Positions 47,680 to 62,066 of a stretch of DNA of 64,000 nucleotides are shown here, in pieces. This DNA is from Musa acuminata AAA Group (Eukaryota; Streptophyta; Magnoliopsida; Zingiberales; Musaceae). The translations under genes were made by a program, and so were the position numbers. The number at the start of each line of letters is the position of its first letter. Position 1 is the stretch's first letter. Location: contig NC_088330.1 in assembly GCF_036884655.1 (NCBI RefSeq), positions 31,127,001 through 31,191,000 on the forward strand, written 5' to 3'. The notes beneath the pieces are model-generated. The model ran no database searches and was not told where the DNA came from. It was given only the letters and a program-made list of their open reading frames with translations.

Positions 47680-48190
47680 AGGCGATGCTCGCCCATGAAA
47701 AAGTCTTTATATTGGGTTTAATGAGCATTACTCGCCGTTCACTTTCTTTCCATCTAACAGTTGCGATGTTAGCAATGGGGCGGAGTGGGTGAGTGATTAC
47801 TTCTATACCGTGTTATGCACGTTGCCAGCTAACAATCTTCCACAATCCTTGTCCAATATTCTTAGACTAAGACATAGTTTCGGAGTCAAAAAAAAAAAAG
47901 CAAAGAAAAGATGGAGCACCAATTGGATAGTTGTGGTTGTTTGTACGTTGCTGTATTAAAAATTAATGTGGATATATTAGTGTTTCTCGACAGAACAAAA
48001 AAAGAAAAAGAAAAATCCGAGAGGGCCATTTCTTTGGTGAATTCTCGACAGAAAAAAAAAAGAAAAAGAAAAATCCGAGAGAGCCATTTCTTTGATGTGG
48101 ACATTTAATGTTGTGTCACCTCATCGTTGCCAGAAGACGATGACTCGTACATTTAACGGTTGATGGTTCTATTTCTCTTTAGTCTTCACA
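47680..48190 (-). promoter_or_regulatory. Orphan gene B-type promoter, unit 2
   Basis: Counterpart of 16651-17220. The 43-bp segment is single here, while the 58-bp tandem repeat (TCTCGACAGA units) is kept. It retains the GTTGCGATGTTAGCAATGGG segment that the gene B promoter of this same unit has lost. Confidence 0.7.
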
Positions 48191-49104
48191 CCATTCACGT
48201 CTATGTGAGAATTAAGAAATGTATATTTTATTATATATTTTCTGTTCACAACTCTATTTATAGGAGGGAATGAAGGGAATCTATGATGGAATATAAAAAA
48301 CCTTTTGATAGTTTTTATACAAGTCTTTCAAGAGAAAGACGAAGAAAGCGGTAAAAGTCATGACGAAATGAACTAGCTGTTTCAAATTAATTAAAAGTGG
48401 GTTGGAATAGAGCCATCTAATTAACTCTTTCATTTAATTATTTAGGAATAGAATGAAACGAAACCCAAAAAAAAAAAAAAAAACTCATTCATTTTAGTTT
48501 GGTTAAGAAATAACTTGGAACTAATTGTCATAAAAATTCTCTGTGCCGCCCTATTCATATTTTCCAGAAAAATACTTGAGTACATTATATGTATCGATTC
48601 ATAGGATGAATCGGTCCGATCCTCGATGTATAAGATTGATACTATCATTAGAGTAATTTTTATTATTTTTATATCTTTACTTAAGTACTATAAGTTTATT
48701 TAATAATAATATAACTGATGCTATGAAACTCAAAATCTAATAGTAATCAGTTTATTTATAAAAAATAAAATTTTAATTAGACATTCATATTGATTTAGAA
48801 ATAAAAATGACTAAGAAGACTTCTATATTAGTTTTTTTGGCAGGGTTGTACTAAGTTCGGATCGGACACTAATGGCTTGGCAAAACAATGCCATTAGAGC
48901 TTAGATTTAACCTAAGACTTGACTCTGACATTATAACAAAGTGAACCCAATTGACGTCAGCTTTAATTTATCAAGTGAATATGAATTCGTCTTGGCAATT
49001 AATTGGCTTTGGCATGCATCTTGACGTTGGCATAAGAGAAGATTGAAGGATGTGATGATCCATGTGTGTCGACTCCCCTCCCTTGAAATCAACATAGTCA
49101 ATTG
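48191..49104. other. Intergenic, nothing recognised
   Basis: Collinear with 17221-18139; no coding signal. Confidence 0.5.
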
Positions 49105-49160
49105 CGACGACGACGACGACGACGACTACGTCGACGACGACGACGTCGACGTCGACGACA
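49105..49160. repeat. (GAC)n triplet microsatellite, short form
   Basis: Shorter than the 18140-18229 counterpart, with TACGTCGAC and GTCGACGTCGAC interruptions. Confidence 0.85.
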
Positions 49161-49242
49161 ACGAACCAATAAATAAATAATAATTATTATTATTTGAATC
49201 TGGAATCCTGTATAACTGAACTCAATGAGTCAAGGGACTTAC

Positions 49243-49396
49243 CAACGTATGAATTTTACCGTTGAACTAGTTACTTGTGAGACCAAGCGACACGAGATGG
49301 TAAGGTAACAGTCCCATTAAGCCCCAAGTCCCTTACTTGTGATGTTGCATGCGACCCCCGACCAACGAACGCGAGCAATCGCCCAACTTGGAGGGT

Positions 49397-49436
<40 letters not shown>

Positions 49437-49532
49437 GGAGCTGTTGTTAAAAGAACAAGAAAGAAAAGGAGAGAGTTGTCGTAGCGACAGTAAGGTGGTA
49501 CAGACACAACATCTGTATCGTTGAGATGCCAT
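49243..49532 (-). pseudogene. Relic C, unit 2: N-terminus of a third MIK2-like receptor, longer copy
   Basis: From the ATG at 49532 the minus strand gives MASQRYRCCVCTTLLSL, a (GA)n-derived Arg-Glu run (plus-strand CT at about 49400-49433), then WSGVACN, the cap motif equivalent to WTGVACN of gene B. It keeps about 120 bp lost in unit 1. No LRRs or kinase follow toward 49160. This copy shows clearly that the relic derives from a receptor gene. Confidence 0.82.
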
Positions 49533-50922
49533 TTTTATTGTGGTGATCACAGAGATAAGGAAATTGATAAGTGCTCGATAAAATGTACTCACCTTTCATG
49601 CAAATAGTTCCTAACTCGTAGTACTCATCTGCACCCACCTAACAATCTGGCAGATATTACTAATTACATCCATCTTGTGGTGGCAATGCACATAATTGTT
49701 TTGTTATTTGTACATACAACTTCATCTCGATGAAGATTTCTTAGGTTGATTCGAACCAACCTAAAGGATCGGGTCCGGGTTTGATTACACGAAACTGACC
49801 TAATGAGTTGCTTCAAGATTGACAAACCCAAATCTGCAACAACAGCAACATAGATAGAATTTATGGTTCAAGATTATAATTCAAAAGAACTCTACAAGTA
49901 GCAGAAACTCAACAAGAAAACACACAGATCAAACCTTTCTGTAAGGCTTTCAGCCTAGCGAAAAGTTGCGGAGCGGTATAACCTCGCAATCTCCGCACGC
50001 TTCCCCTAAGAGAAAAGCAATGCCAAAACTATACAATTCATTTATCATCCCAAATTTACACAATTGAATAAAAGTCTAACATTCATCTTACATATTCATA
50101 ATATGCATATCAATATAATAATAAAAAATTAAATACCTTAATAGGTTTTTCCAAGCATATCCACTGATGACTTGCTCCTCGATTTCTAAAATATTCAAGC
50201 ACAAGGGTACAATAGCTTAGTAAGCACCCATAACTCACGTACCAACAAAACTAATATAAAAGAATAAATCTTTTTATCAAAACTTATAAGTCACTTTTCA
50301 ATTAGTGCTTGTTTCCAATAAATAACTGCATAGAAAAAAAATTATATAAAGAAATCATAACATAAGCTAATCAAAACTGAGATTTATATATCGTGCAAAT
50401 GATATGCTTATAATAGAATAACTTTCAAATAAATTTTTTTTCAAAGTAATATATAAATAGCTAAGGTCATATAATATATATATATATATATAATTTTAGT
50501 AACGACAGCTATGGCTATACTATATCCGCTGACAATGTCTAGAATCATATTTAACCCCATGATATAGATAACACATGTTTCCCTATGTCAGGACTTAGAA
50601 GAATCTGGTTTCTAACAAATACTAATATTTTACCCCCATTAGTGTGGTTCAGATCATAACCACACCAAACAATCTGAAACGTTACAAATCATATGTCAAA
50701 CTTTTGAATGAATTTTTATAAAACATTTGACAGAAACATATAACATTTTTCAAAATAATTCCATAATATTTTTTACCATAAAATAATTTGTAGGCCAATA
50801 CTTATTTCAAATAATATTTGTAAAACAAACATATACATTTTTAATGATTGCAAACATGTATAATATATTTTATTATTTTTGAATAATAAAGTATTTCAGA
50901 AATCAATAAAAATCACATAATT

Positions 50923-50953
<31 letters not shown>

Positions 50954-51524
50954 TCATTACTTCGAAAATAGATTAGACTGAGTTGTTCGAATACTTATCT
51001 AGATCTTGGACTATAAATCCGACGTCAGAGAATCCTTCCTCTTTTCCTATATCATATGAGATATATAAATTAAAATCTTATATGAAATCTTACAATAAAT
51101 GCATTATTTAATTTATTTTTTTCCTTATAATTTTCTCTCATCTTTCTCCCTTTATTTATTTATTAATTTTAATCTCTCGATCTTGTTCTTCTTCCTATTT
51201 GACTTTTCTCTCCTTTGCTTTAACTTTTTTTTTTTTCTATAATTTCTTCTTCCCTTCGTTGCCCACAATCTGTGGTTGTTGAGTGACAGCAACGAAATTT
51301 TCTTCTTTTTTTTTTTTCTCCAACCTACTGATCCCATCATACTCGGAACATGATTGGCACTTTCCGTATGTCACCATGTGGCCTACACCACCACCTACGC
51401 TGCAAGGTTGCAACATCATAATCTCCTCTCCGCCTCTTTGCTATTTCGTCATCTGCCAACAAAAGCCTTAGAGTCGCCAAGGCGATCAAGCTTTTTATAT
51501 ATAAATATATGAATTTTCTTTTCT
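49533..51524. other. Intergenic, nothing recognised
   Basis: Collinear with 18468-20536, with short TA tracts at 50471-50492 and about 50929-50952. Confidence 0.5.
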
Positions 51525-51682
51525 ACTGTTCACTTCATTTTATTCTTGCATTATAGACTTTTTTTTTCTTCCTAACTTTCTTGTCTCTTTCTCTTGATCG
51601 GTACTCTATCGGTCCCGTTAATTTCTCTTTCTGTCTTCTTCTTAGACTCTTTTATTTTTTATTTTTACTTCTCTTTAAGAAT

Positions 51683-53990
51683 TGATTCGTAGTAGTTATC
51701 TAGTTATCATGTTCTAGGTAGTTTTAGGTATGTTTCAAGAAGTGACCCATGATTTAGAAGTTATAAGGTAGTTTCTATAACTACCTCAACCATGGGTGAC
51801 ATAGTGGAGTGAGGTAGTTACCACTAGGTTCTATAAATAGGACCATAGTTCATGAAGTAAGATAGAAGGAGAATATACTTGGGAATATCTTGTAAGTGTT
51901 CTATGTCAATCATCTTGTTTTAAATACTACATTGATTTTCTTGATCGAAAAGATTCTTTTTACTAATATCGTACTATTATGTTTTTATTATTTCTTTACT
52001 CTTTAATCCCCAATATTTATGGTATCAGAGTTAAGTTTCAATTTAAACAGGGTATTATGACTTTCAATGGTAATTCCATGTCTCAACCCCTTATTCATAT
52101 CTTCTCGGGCAAATGCTATGAATTTTGGAGTATCAAGATGAAGACTCTATTCGAGTCTCAAGATCTTTGAAACTTAATAGAGAATGGATATGCGGATCCA
52201 GATGAAGAAATCACGCTGAGGGAGAATAGAAAGGACTCAAAGACATTGTTCTTCATTCAATAAGCTGTACATGAGACAATCTTCTCAAGAATTGCAGCAG
52301 CGACAACCTCAAAGCAAGCATTGTTAATACTTCAAAATGAATTTCAAGGCTTATCAAGGGTGATTACGGTAAAACTTCAAACCTTTCGTCGTGAGTTTGA
52401 AATTTTATTCTTGAAAAACAATGAATCGATGTAAGATTTTCTTTCTTGAGTGACTGAAATTGTTAGTCAAATGAAATCTTATGGTGAACATCTTCCTGAT
52501 CATATAATTGTTGCAAAAGTTTTGAGAAGTTTAACTCCGAAATTTAATCATATTGTTGCTGCAATTGAGGAGTCAAAAGATTTATTTACATTTTCATTTG
52601 ATGAACTAATGAGTTTCTTGTAAGCACATGAAACAAGGTTGAACAGGTCACTTGAAAAAAGTGAAAAGAAAGCATTTCAGGTTAAGAGAGAGTCTTCTAC
52701 TTCAAAAGAAGACAAAAAATCAATAGGAAGAGGACGTGACAGAGGAGGATTTCATGGTAGAGGAAATGTAAGAGGAAAAAGAAGAGGATACTTTGATGGG
52801 CATGATGAACAAAGACAATCAAATTATGATAAAAAAAATTATACGAGTGAAATTAAATATCACTATTGTAAAAAGTTTGGTCACATGAAGGTAGATTGCT
52901 GGAAAAAAGAAAAGCAAGCAAGCTATGTGGAGGAAAATGAAGAAAATAGTAAGTTGTTTAGGACTCATTCACAAGTTAATGATATCTCAAATGATATTTG
53001 GTTTCTAAATAGTGGGTGTTCTAATCATGTGTCAAGCATAAAATCAATGTTTAGAAATATTGTAGAAACTCATAAGTTGAAAGTTAGACTTGGAGATAAC
53101 AAGCAAATTTAAGTGAAAGGAAAATGAACAATTAAGGTGAAGACAAATCAATGGAAGGTAAAATACCTTGACAATATTTTCTTTGTTCCTACTTTATCAC
53201 ATAACTTGTTGAGTATTGGTCAATTGATAGATGATGGATATTCAGTTATATTTGATGATGGTTCATGCACTATTAAAGATAAAATATCTGGTTTGATTAC
53301 GGTAAATGTTTGCATGATGCAAAACAAGATGTTTCCACTTGATGATTCAAATATTGAAAAGCATGCTCTTATCACAACTCAAAAGAATGAGTTTCATTTA
53401 TGACATTTAAGATATGGACACCTTAACATTAAGGGTTTAAGGTTGTTAAATAAAAAAAAAATGGTTTTCAGATTGTCCAAGATTAATACACTTGATGTAT
53501 GTGAATGTTTCATTTATGACAAACAAAGTAAAAAATCATTTCCTGTTGGAAAAGAATGGAGCATCTAATTGTCTTGAATTAATTCATGCTGACTTATATG
53601 GACCTATGAATACAAAATCATTTAGTAGAAGTCAATATTTTCTATTGTTTACTAATGATTATAGTCGCATGAGTTGGGTATATTTTCTGAAACTGAAATA
53701 TAAAACATTTGATAATTTTTGAAAATTCAAGGCACTTGTAAAAAGGTAAAGTGGTAGATACATAAAGATACTTCGAACATATAGAGATTGAATTTTTATC
53801 TAATGAGTTTAATTCTTTTTGTGAAGAAAATGATATTCGTAGAGAATTGACAACACCATACACACCGAAATAAAATAGTATAGCTGAACGTAAGAATCAA
53901 ACTGTTGTTGAAATGACAAGAAGTTTGCTTAAAGAAAACACCTTCCAAATCAGCTTTGGATAAAAGCAATAACAACAACAATTTATAATT
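51683..53990 (+). mobile_element. Copia-A, unit 2: truncated Ty1-copia element
   Basis: Same structure and same truncation point as 20696-23000: LTR, PBS-like TGGTATCAGAGT at 52020-52031, gag, knuckle YHYCKKFGHMKVDCW, protease core with NSG for DSG, and integrase HADLYGP (Cys of unit 1 changed to Tyr). The frame from 52639 to 53110 is longer than in unit 1, which lost 4 bp near 21750. A new TAA at 52621-52623 replaces the Gln codon still present in unit 1. Bracketed by the same pyrimidine-rich repeats. Confidence 0.85.
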
Positions 53991-54640
53991 TACTGTTCAC
54001 TTCCTTTTATTCTTGCAAGATAGATTTTTTTTTTTCTAACTTCCTTATCTCTTTCTCTTTCTCTATCGATCCTCATTAATTTATCTTTCTGTCTTCTTCC
54101 CGACTCTTTCAATTTTTTTTTTCACTTCTCTCAGGAACCCTTTTTTTTTTTTTCCTTCATTTCCTCTTCTTTCTCTCTCCTTTCTCTTTACTGTTCATAT
54201 ACTTTTCTCTTACGTATCTTCTTCTCTTCCTCTCACGGGTTGCACATCTCTCTCTTTCTCTCTCTCTCTCTCTCTTATATATTGTTCTTCCGACATCCTT
54301 TCTCTCTTTTCCTCCTCGAGCATGGTTGCTTGACCGTGACCTTGCCGTCATGGTACCACCACACACCGACGACGGATGAGTATCCGATCATCATCCTATA
54401 AAGATATATCCTTACAACAACATTCAAAATCCATATCAAACAATCAATAAATTTCTTATAGGACTTTAAATTATGACTTATGAAAATCTTTAGATCTAGA
54501 TATTCATTATATTATATATTGTTAAAAATATTTATAGATCAACTCACATATTTAACTCTATAACATAGATTTGATAGTTGATTTATGATATACATGATGA
54601 GTACTTGGATATTATATGATAGTTTCATAAAATAAAATAT
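53991..54640. other. CT-rich repeat and AT-rich spacer
   Basis: Right copy of the Copia-A bracketing repeat (53993-54150), then CT-rich and AT-rich sequence. It has an AT-rich insertion near 54480-54505 compared with unit 1. No gene. Confidence 0.45.
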
Positions 54641-57600
54641 TTGGTAGCTCATTCACCCAAATACCTTTGGCTTCATAATTTTTTTTTAATAAGCCTTCAA
54701 GGATTGCTCGGTTGGTGACTTCGATTTCACAATTGGTTTAAGAATAAGCCATCAAATTGAATTTTAGTTGGATCCCCAGAGATGTCATAAAATTCTTTGA
54801 ACCTGACATTACTGAACTATATCCTATTATCAATAATAAGTGCTTTAGGAACTCTAAATCGAGAGATGACACATAAATCCCTCCACCTATCTTTCTATGA
54901 TCGATGTCATAGGTTTAGCCTCTGCCCATTTGATGAAGTAGTCAGCTCCAACCATAGACATTTCCTTTAGCCTGAAGTAGATGGAAAATATCCTAAAATA
55001 TCTAGCCCCCATTATGCAAAGGGCTAAGATGAATCTATCAAGGTTCATTCCATTGTTGGGAGTCTTTAAACTTGAGCATTACGTTAACATCTATCATAGT
55101 GTTAAATGTATCTTACTACATCGTACTTGGGAGTTGGCTAGTAATACCCCTGTGAAGAACTTTGAAGGCCAATGATCTTCCCCCAATGTGTTATTCGCAA
55201 GTTACCTCCTAAATTTTAGATAGTAGGAGAGATGCTTGGTAGGGTGTAGACATCATAGTAGTGGTCGCGACATTGATCAACTATAAAATACACCGTCAAG
55301 GATGCAATATCATGCTTGTTGTCTTCATACTTTTCTTTTCTTAGTTGGATTATATGGGAGAGTTTCAATCATAAGATATTTTAAGATGTCTACAATACAA
55401 GTAGTCATTATTTGACTTTTGTTTATGCTCCCTAGAACTTTTAAGATCACCTCTTTTGATGGGCATACATGGTTTCTAGAGAATATCTTAGATAATGCAT
55501 TTACTGCTATGTTGTCTCTTTAGGGGACTTGTTCAATACTGAATGATAGGATGTTAGTTATCATTTGCTTTGCCTCCATAAGATATAAGGATATGATAGA
55601 ATCACGGGCCTCATATATACCATTGACTTGGTTGATAATCAATAAGGATTTAAGGATTTACTATAAATTTTCAGGCTCTAGATCCTCATTCCTTTATTGA
55701 GTTTTAGACTAAATAGTAGAGCCTCATACTTTGCCTTATTGTTAGTCACTTTGAAATTAAAACATAGCGCATGCTCATAACTCCCCCCCCCCGATTGCTG
55801 ACGTTGTAGAGCTATTCACATAGAAGGTCTAGCATTGGAGCTCCTGCGAAGCCTCTTCAACAAAAGTCATTTTTACCATGATCGGCCAAGGCTTGAGCCT
55901 TGATGGCGATCTATGGTTTGTAAGAGATATCAAACTCGCTAAGCTCCACTACCTATTTAAGGAGTCTCCAAGTTGCATCAGGCTTTGAGAGGATCTGATG
56001 CATTGGTTTGTTTGTCATGATAATAACATGATGAGCTTAAAAGTATAGGCAGAGATTCCTTGCTACTAGCACTAATATGTAAGTTAGCTTTTCGAAGTTA
56101 TGATATCGAGTTTATATTTTATGAAGTACATGATTGTATAGTATATTAGTCTTGGACTCGATCTTTTTCCTATATTAATACTAAGCTTACAACCATAGAA
56201 GTTATTGCCAAGTATAGGCATAATTCATCTCTAGGGAAAGGACTAGAGAGTTAAGGTGGAGTTGTCAAATAGGCTTTGAGCTGGTCAAATGCCATTGACA
56301 CTATTCGATTCATTAAAAATCCTTCAATCACTTTAAAGTCTTAAAGAATAATAAACATCAATTGCTTATCGTAAATAAGAAGTGGCTCGGTGTGGTGATC
56401 CAGCCCGTTAGCTACTGAACCTCTCTTATTGAGGCTGAGAGCCTCATGTTAATGATGGTCTAGCCTTACTTAGGGTTTGCATATGTTCTCCATTAACGGA
56501 TCATGAAACCTAAAAATCTTTTAAAACTCACATCGAAGGCACACTTCATAGGATTCAATGATATTTAGAATTTTTTAATAGTCACAAATGTTTTCCCTAA
56601 GTTAGAGAGATAGGTGCTTGCAACACGGCTCTTCATTAGCATGTCATCAATATATACCTTTATTTTCCATCTAATTTGGTGTTAGAATATCTTGTTGATT
56701 GTTCTTTGGTAAGTTGCTCTAATATCTTTTAGCTCAAATAGTGTTACTTTGTAGCAGTACAAACCTTTGTTAATAATGAAGGCAGTGTACTCTTTATCTT
56801 CTCGCACCATCTTTATCTAATCATATCTAGAAAAAGCATCTATGAAAGTTAATAATTCATAACTAGAGGTCGAGTCGACCAATTGGTCTATTGGAAGGAG
56901 AGGAAAGTTATCTTTTAGAAAAAATCAGTATAATCAATACACATTCTTTATTTTTCATTATTTATTTTAACAAGGACTAGATTTGCAAACCACTTATGAT
57001 AGTAGATGTCATGAATAAAATCAGCATTTAACAACTTGCTAACTTCTTCTTCGACTACTACTTGTTGATTTAGGGCAAATCTTCAAGGCTTATGACAAGT
57101 TGCTCAATATACTGAATCGATAGTGGTTGTCTTGACGGTATGTTTTGGTCGCTCAAGGTCTAAGAAAATTTCTTCCTATGGCTCCTTCTTGGAGATGAGA
57201 GGATGTTGGGGATGGATCTCTAGAGTCCATTTGTTGTATAGGGTGAGCTATTCTCTTAGACAAGTTGATCCACATCAAATAGCATTGCCTTGACTCTTTG
57301 GGATCACTTCTTAGCTCTGTCACTCCTGAGCTAGTGAAATTTTTTGATGTCATGTAGTAGGTTGATACTACCGCTCATATATGATTAAGCGAGGGACACC
57401 CTATGATGGCATTATATGCAGACGAAAGGTCAACCACCAAAAACTTGGTCTTCATAGTTTTTGAGCAATTGTCAGACTTGAAGATGACGTAAAGATCTAT
57501 GGTCCCTAGCGAAGTGATGGAGTCCCTTAAGAACCCAGTAAAGGTTGAGGAGATCAGTTATAGATCCTTGGTAGATAGACTAATTTTTTGAAAAGCATCA

Positions 57601-58922
57601 TAGTAGAGTATATTTATTGAGCTTCTAGTGTCGATCATGATCATTTTCATTAATGCATTAGTGATCCCGATGGAGATTACCAATGCATCATCATGTTTTG
57701 GGTCTGGGTGCTTATCCTATTCCTTGAACATAATTGATTGGTCTCAATTATAATAGAATCTCTTGCATAGGATTTTTGGGTAGATGAACTACTAGCGCTC
57801 GCGATTGGCTCTCAATGATCATATTGATTTGTTGCTCAATGGGGCCTTTGGGCCTCGATAATGTTTTATGAATCTTAGGTAGAAACTTATGAAGATGACT
57901 CCTTTTGATTAACTCTTCAATTTGCTCCTTTTGGGCATAGCAATCTTCCGTATTAAGTCCATGGTCTTGATGGAAGTGATAGTATTTTATCTTTTTTTTT
58001 TGTCAATGGGGCTTTCATGGGGCATGGTGCCGTAAGAGCCCTTCTTCTGGGATTTGCATGAATAACTCTATATGGGAGGTGTTAAGTGAGGTGAAATCTT
58101 ATTGTGGTAATCAGTCACTTTCTATTTATCATTTCATGGCCTTTCCATAGGGTTTTGTTATTAAGATCTTTCCTCCTTTGTCGTCTTTTTCAGTTCAACC
58201 TTTCTATTTCCAGTGATTATAGACTCAACTACTATATGATGGTTTGCCTCTTATAAAAGCTCTAGAAATATGGTCGGAGACTTAGTGATGACTTAGTGAT
58301 AGTTGGAGTTCGCTAATGTATGCATTGATGAGGACAAATGGAGTTGGATTAGCAATTAAGTTAACCTCATCATTAAATTTTCTATATAACTCTCCAAGAA
58401 TTCCTTCTCTTCCTATCTGATGGCTAGGAGAAAGGTGGTGGGCTTCTCTAAAAGTTGATAACTAATAAAGTTAAGCTTAAACTCTTTAGTCAATTGCCCA
58501 AATAAGAAGATTGACTCTCAGAGAGCTTAACAAATTATTCACGTGCAACTCCCCCTTAAGGTTGTTAGGAAAGTTCAACATATTAGTGAGTTGATGGTTC
58601 CAAATAACATCATTTGAGACATAAAAGTTATGATGTATTCCGAAGGGTCATATTTTCTCTTGTATACATTGAGTGATGGGAATTGGATGCCTTAGTGGAT
58701 CAGCTCCTCATTGTTACTTTTTGTGAAAGGAGACCACAGGTATGATTCTATTTCTAGCCAATTTTCCTATTTTATCTTATTTTCCAATTACTAATCCATT
58801 TTATTTAGTTGGTCCGAACCTCAACTAAAAGTTTGGTTGATTTAGTAATCGACTCGTTGGGAAGATCTGGAATTGGTGTTGGAATAGGGATTTCAGTCAA
58901 AGGGGGAGACTACACTTCTTGT
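54641..58922 (-). mobile_element. Ty3-gypsy element, unit 2, heavily decayed
   Basis: Collinear with 23640-27881 and similarly broken. The protease-end piece with KESRQCYLMW (57153-57353) is identical in translation to that of unit 1. RT, RNase H and integrase motifs lie at the expected offset of about 31.0 kb. A C-tract at about 55784-55793 is unit-2-specific. Confidence 0.82.
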
Positions 58923-59620
58923 TGGGAAAAACCTATTATAGCAGAATAATTCTTTTTCCCTCTTTGTGTATCAAAATGGGTTCCTCATCAAAATATCAAC
59001 TTGATATCAAAAGCATATATCAACCAAAGTAGCAAAAACAGTAGAGCAAAAAATTAATCACAAAGTGAGACCAAATTTTAATGTAGAAAATCCAATGCAG
59101 GAAAAATCACGGGACCGTAGTCCACTTCAAACTTCCACTATCACTAATAATGATAACATATTTATAATAAGTCTTCTCTAAAATATCAAGAGGATCAAAA
59201 TAACCTCAAGATCATATATCTTGGCTCAAGAATAACATATCATCATCATAAAGAGAATTTTATGTCTCACAAAGTGGGTATAGTAGGAAAGTACCTTAGA
59301 GATGATAAATTATAAATCAGCACCATTAGGATTGTAGAGATTATTGTAAGGATTTTTCACATATAATTTGGGTTAAAACTGATAAAGTTTGGCCACTGAT
59401 CGTCAAGTAGAAAAACTCAAAATCCTAATGGTCTATTTTCTCTTTCTCTCTCTGCTCTTTTCTCTCCCTGTGCATTGTCACCGTTCGTTGCACGCACCGT
59501 TCGTTCGCTGGCCTTACTGTGCACGTCTGATTCTTTTTCTTTTCATTTTTTTAATAAATCAGATTTGGGCTGACTGCCCAAATCATCTAGTCAAAGCCCA
59601 TATATGGGTTGAACCTAACA
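58923..59620 (-). repeat. 3' LTR of Copia-B, unit 2
   Basis: Aligns with 27882-28580; ends AACCTAACA where unit 1 has ATCCCAACA. Confidence 0.85.
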
Positions 59621-59920
59621 ATTCTCCCCCTCCAACTCATATGGTGGGCTATACTAAGCCCGCTCTTCGCCTACATACTTTAAGCTTCTCCTTATGCAAA
59701 GACTTTGTCAACATATTTGATTAATTCTCATTGGTATACATATTTTCCAAGTGTAATTCTTTCATCTCAAGCACATCACAAATCCAGTGATATCTCACAT
59801 AATATGCTTGGATCTAGAATGGTACGTTGAATTCTTGGAGAGGTGAATGACACTTTGACTGTCACAGTTAATAGTATATCCTTCTTATTTCAAGCCCAAT
59901 CCCTATAGAAACTTTTTCAT

Positions 59921-60139
59921 TCATAAAGCTTCCTTGTAGGCTTTAATAATTGCTATGTATTCTACTTCTGTGGTTGATAGAGCAACATAATTATATAACT
60001 TAGACTGCCAAGAGATTGCTCCCCTTGCAAATGTCATCAAGAATCTCGAAGTGGACATTTTGGAATCAATATCACATGTCATGTTTGCATTTGTGTACTC
60101 TTCTAGTACAAGTTTATCACTACCAAAACATAAACACAA
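59921..60139 (-). pseudogene. Copia-B RNase H fragment, unit 2
   Basis: Contains YTNANMTCDIDSKMSTSRF and GAISWQSKL...VALSTTEVEYIA, the copia RNase H signature. Asn replaces the Asp residues of the YTDAD motif, which should abolish activity. Confidence 0.85.
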
Positions 60140-60512
60140 CTTGGAAGAACCTCTTAGATATCTTAATATCTATTTCACTACTGCCCAATGTTCCTTATCA
60201 GGATTAGAGAAAATCGGCTGACAACTCCAACTACATAAGCTATATCTGGCCTAGTACAAACCATAGCATACATCAAATTGTCTACTGCATATGAGTAAGA
60301 TACTTTGGAAATTTCTTCTTTTTCTTTCTCACTTGTAGGATATTATTTTGAACTAAGCTTAAAATGACCTACAAGTGGAGAACAAACTACTTTGGCGTTA
60401 CTCATGTTGAATCTTTCAAGAACATTTTCAATGTAAGTCTCCTAAGATAGCCAAATCTTTCTTTTCTTCTTATCACGAAGAATCTTAATGCCAAGTATTT
60501 GTTTCATCGATC

Positions 60513-61535
60513 CTAAGTTTTCATGGCAAAAGACTTACTTAGCTCTCTTTTAAACTTTTCAATTTTACCAGCATCATGACCAACAATCAGTAAATCATCA
60601 ACATATAGTAGGAGAATAATAAAATCATCATTTGAATTTATTTTCATAAATACATAATGATCAGATGTGGTTCTATTATACCCTTGGCTCATCATAAAGA
60701 AATCAAACTTCTTGTACCACTGTCTAGGTGCCTGTTTGAGTCCATATAAGCTTTTTTTAAACTTACACACCAGATTTTCTTTTCTCTTGACTTTGAAACC
60801 TTCTTGTTGCTCCATGTAAATTTCTTCTTCTAAGTCACCATGAAGAAACGTTGATTTCACATCAAGTTGCTCAACTTCTAAATTCAACCAGATAGCTAAA
60901 CCAAGAACAACTCGGATAGAGAAAATTTTCACAATTGGAGAAAATATTTCTTCAAAATCAATACCTTTCTTTTGACTGAATCTTTTCACAACTAGTCGCG
61001 TCTTGTATCTTTGTTGTGAGCTATTATTTTCGGTCTTCAATTTGTAAACATATTTATTCTTGAGAGATTTCTTCTCTTTAGGCAACTTTACCAAGTCAGA
61101 GCTGTGGTTCACAAGCAAGGATCTCATATCTTCTTGCATGGCTTTAACCCACTCATTCTTATGCTCATGTAGAATAGCTTCTTGGTAAGTTTCTAGCTCT
61201 TTCTCGTTAGTAAGTATAACATACTCATATGGAGGATATCTGGTAGATGGTTGTCGCTCTCTTGTGGATCTTCTCAATGGAATCTCAACTGGTGGTGGAG
61301 GTGCTTGTTCAGTTGGTTCAACATCATCAACTATAGGAGTATCATCACTAGCATTCTCACCACAATCTTCTTGTTCATCTCCCTCATGATCATCATGAAC
61401 TACGAGTGAAGGAATTGGACCCAAACTCCAAGGAATATAAACACAAGTTTTTGGCTTCTTAATATTATCACAATCGTCAAATAATTGGTCTTCAAGAAAT
61501 ACAACATCTCTACTTCTAATAATCTTCCTATTCAC
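60513..61535 (-). pseudogene. Copia-B reverse transcriptase frame, unit 2 (340 codons open)
   Basis: One open frame spans the acidic linker, the RT core with [37 protein letters not shown] and YVDDLLIVGHD, ending KSFAMKT after a one-base deletion near 60518. Both halves of the RT active site are intact. In unit 1 the same stretch is cut by three stops. No promoter-proximal gag frame feeds it, so expression is unlikely. Confidence 0.85.
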
Positions 61536-61868
61536 TAGATCTCATAATATGTACTCAAACTCTTCATGATCATATCCTAAGAAGATACATGCTTTTGCCT
61601 TATTATTAAGCTTGAACCTCTCATCTCTAGGAATATAAACAAATACTTTACACCCAAAGACTCTCAAATGATTACAAGATATATCTTTTCCTTTTCATAC
61701 TCTTTCTTTAGCATCACCTTTCAGATAAACTGATGGAGAAAAATTTATAAGGTTAACTATAGTTCTCACAACCTCCCCCCAAAATGACTTAGGTAACTTA
61801 GCGTAGGAAAGAATACACCTAATCCTTTTTTCAATTGTTTTGTTCATCCATTCTATAACACCGTTCTG

Positions 61869-62066
61869 CTAAGGAGTTTTAGAAACTGTTTTCTCAAGCC
61901 TGATACCATAAACCCTACAGTAATTCTCAAAATGACCCCTGTACTCGCTACCATTATATGCTCGAGCACACTTTAGCTTTTTGCTAGTTTCTCTTTCAAC
62001 ACTAATATGAAATTCTTTGAAAACATCGAGTACATGATTTTTAGATTTCAAAGCAAAAGCCCACAC
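61869..62066 (-). pseudogene. Copia-B integrase core fragment, unit 2
   Basis: WAFALKSKNHVLDVFKEF leads to KCARAYNGSEY, where the family has an RSDNGGEY-type site. The catalytic Asp is Tyr in both units, so the loss predates the duplication. Confidence 0.8.
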
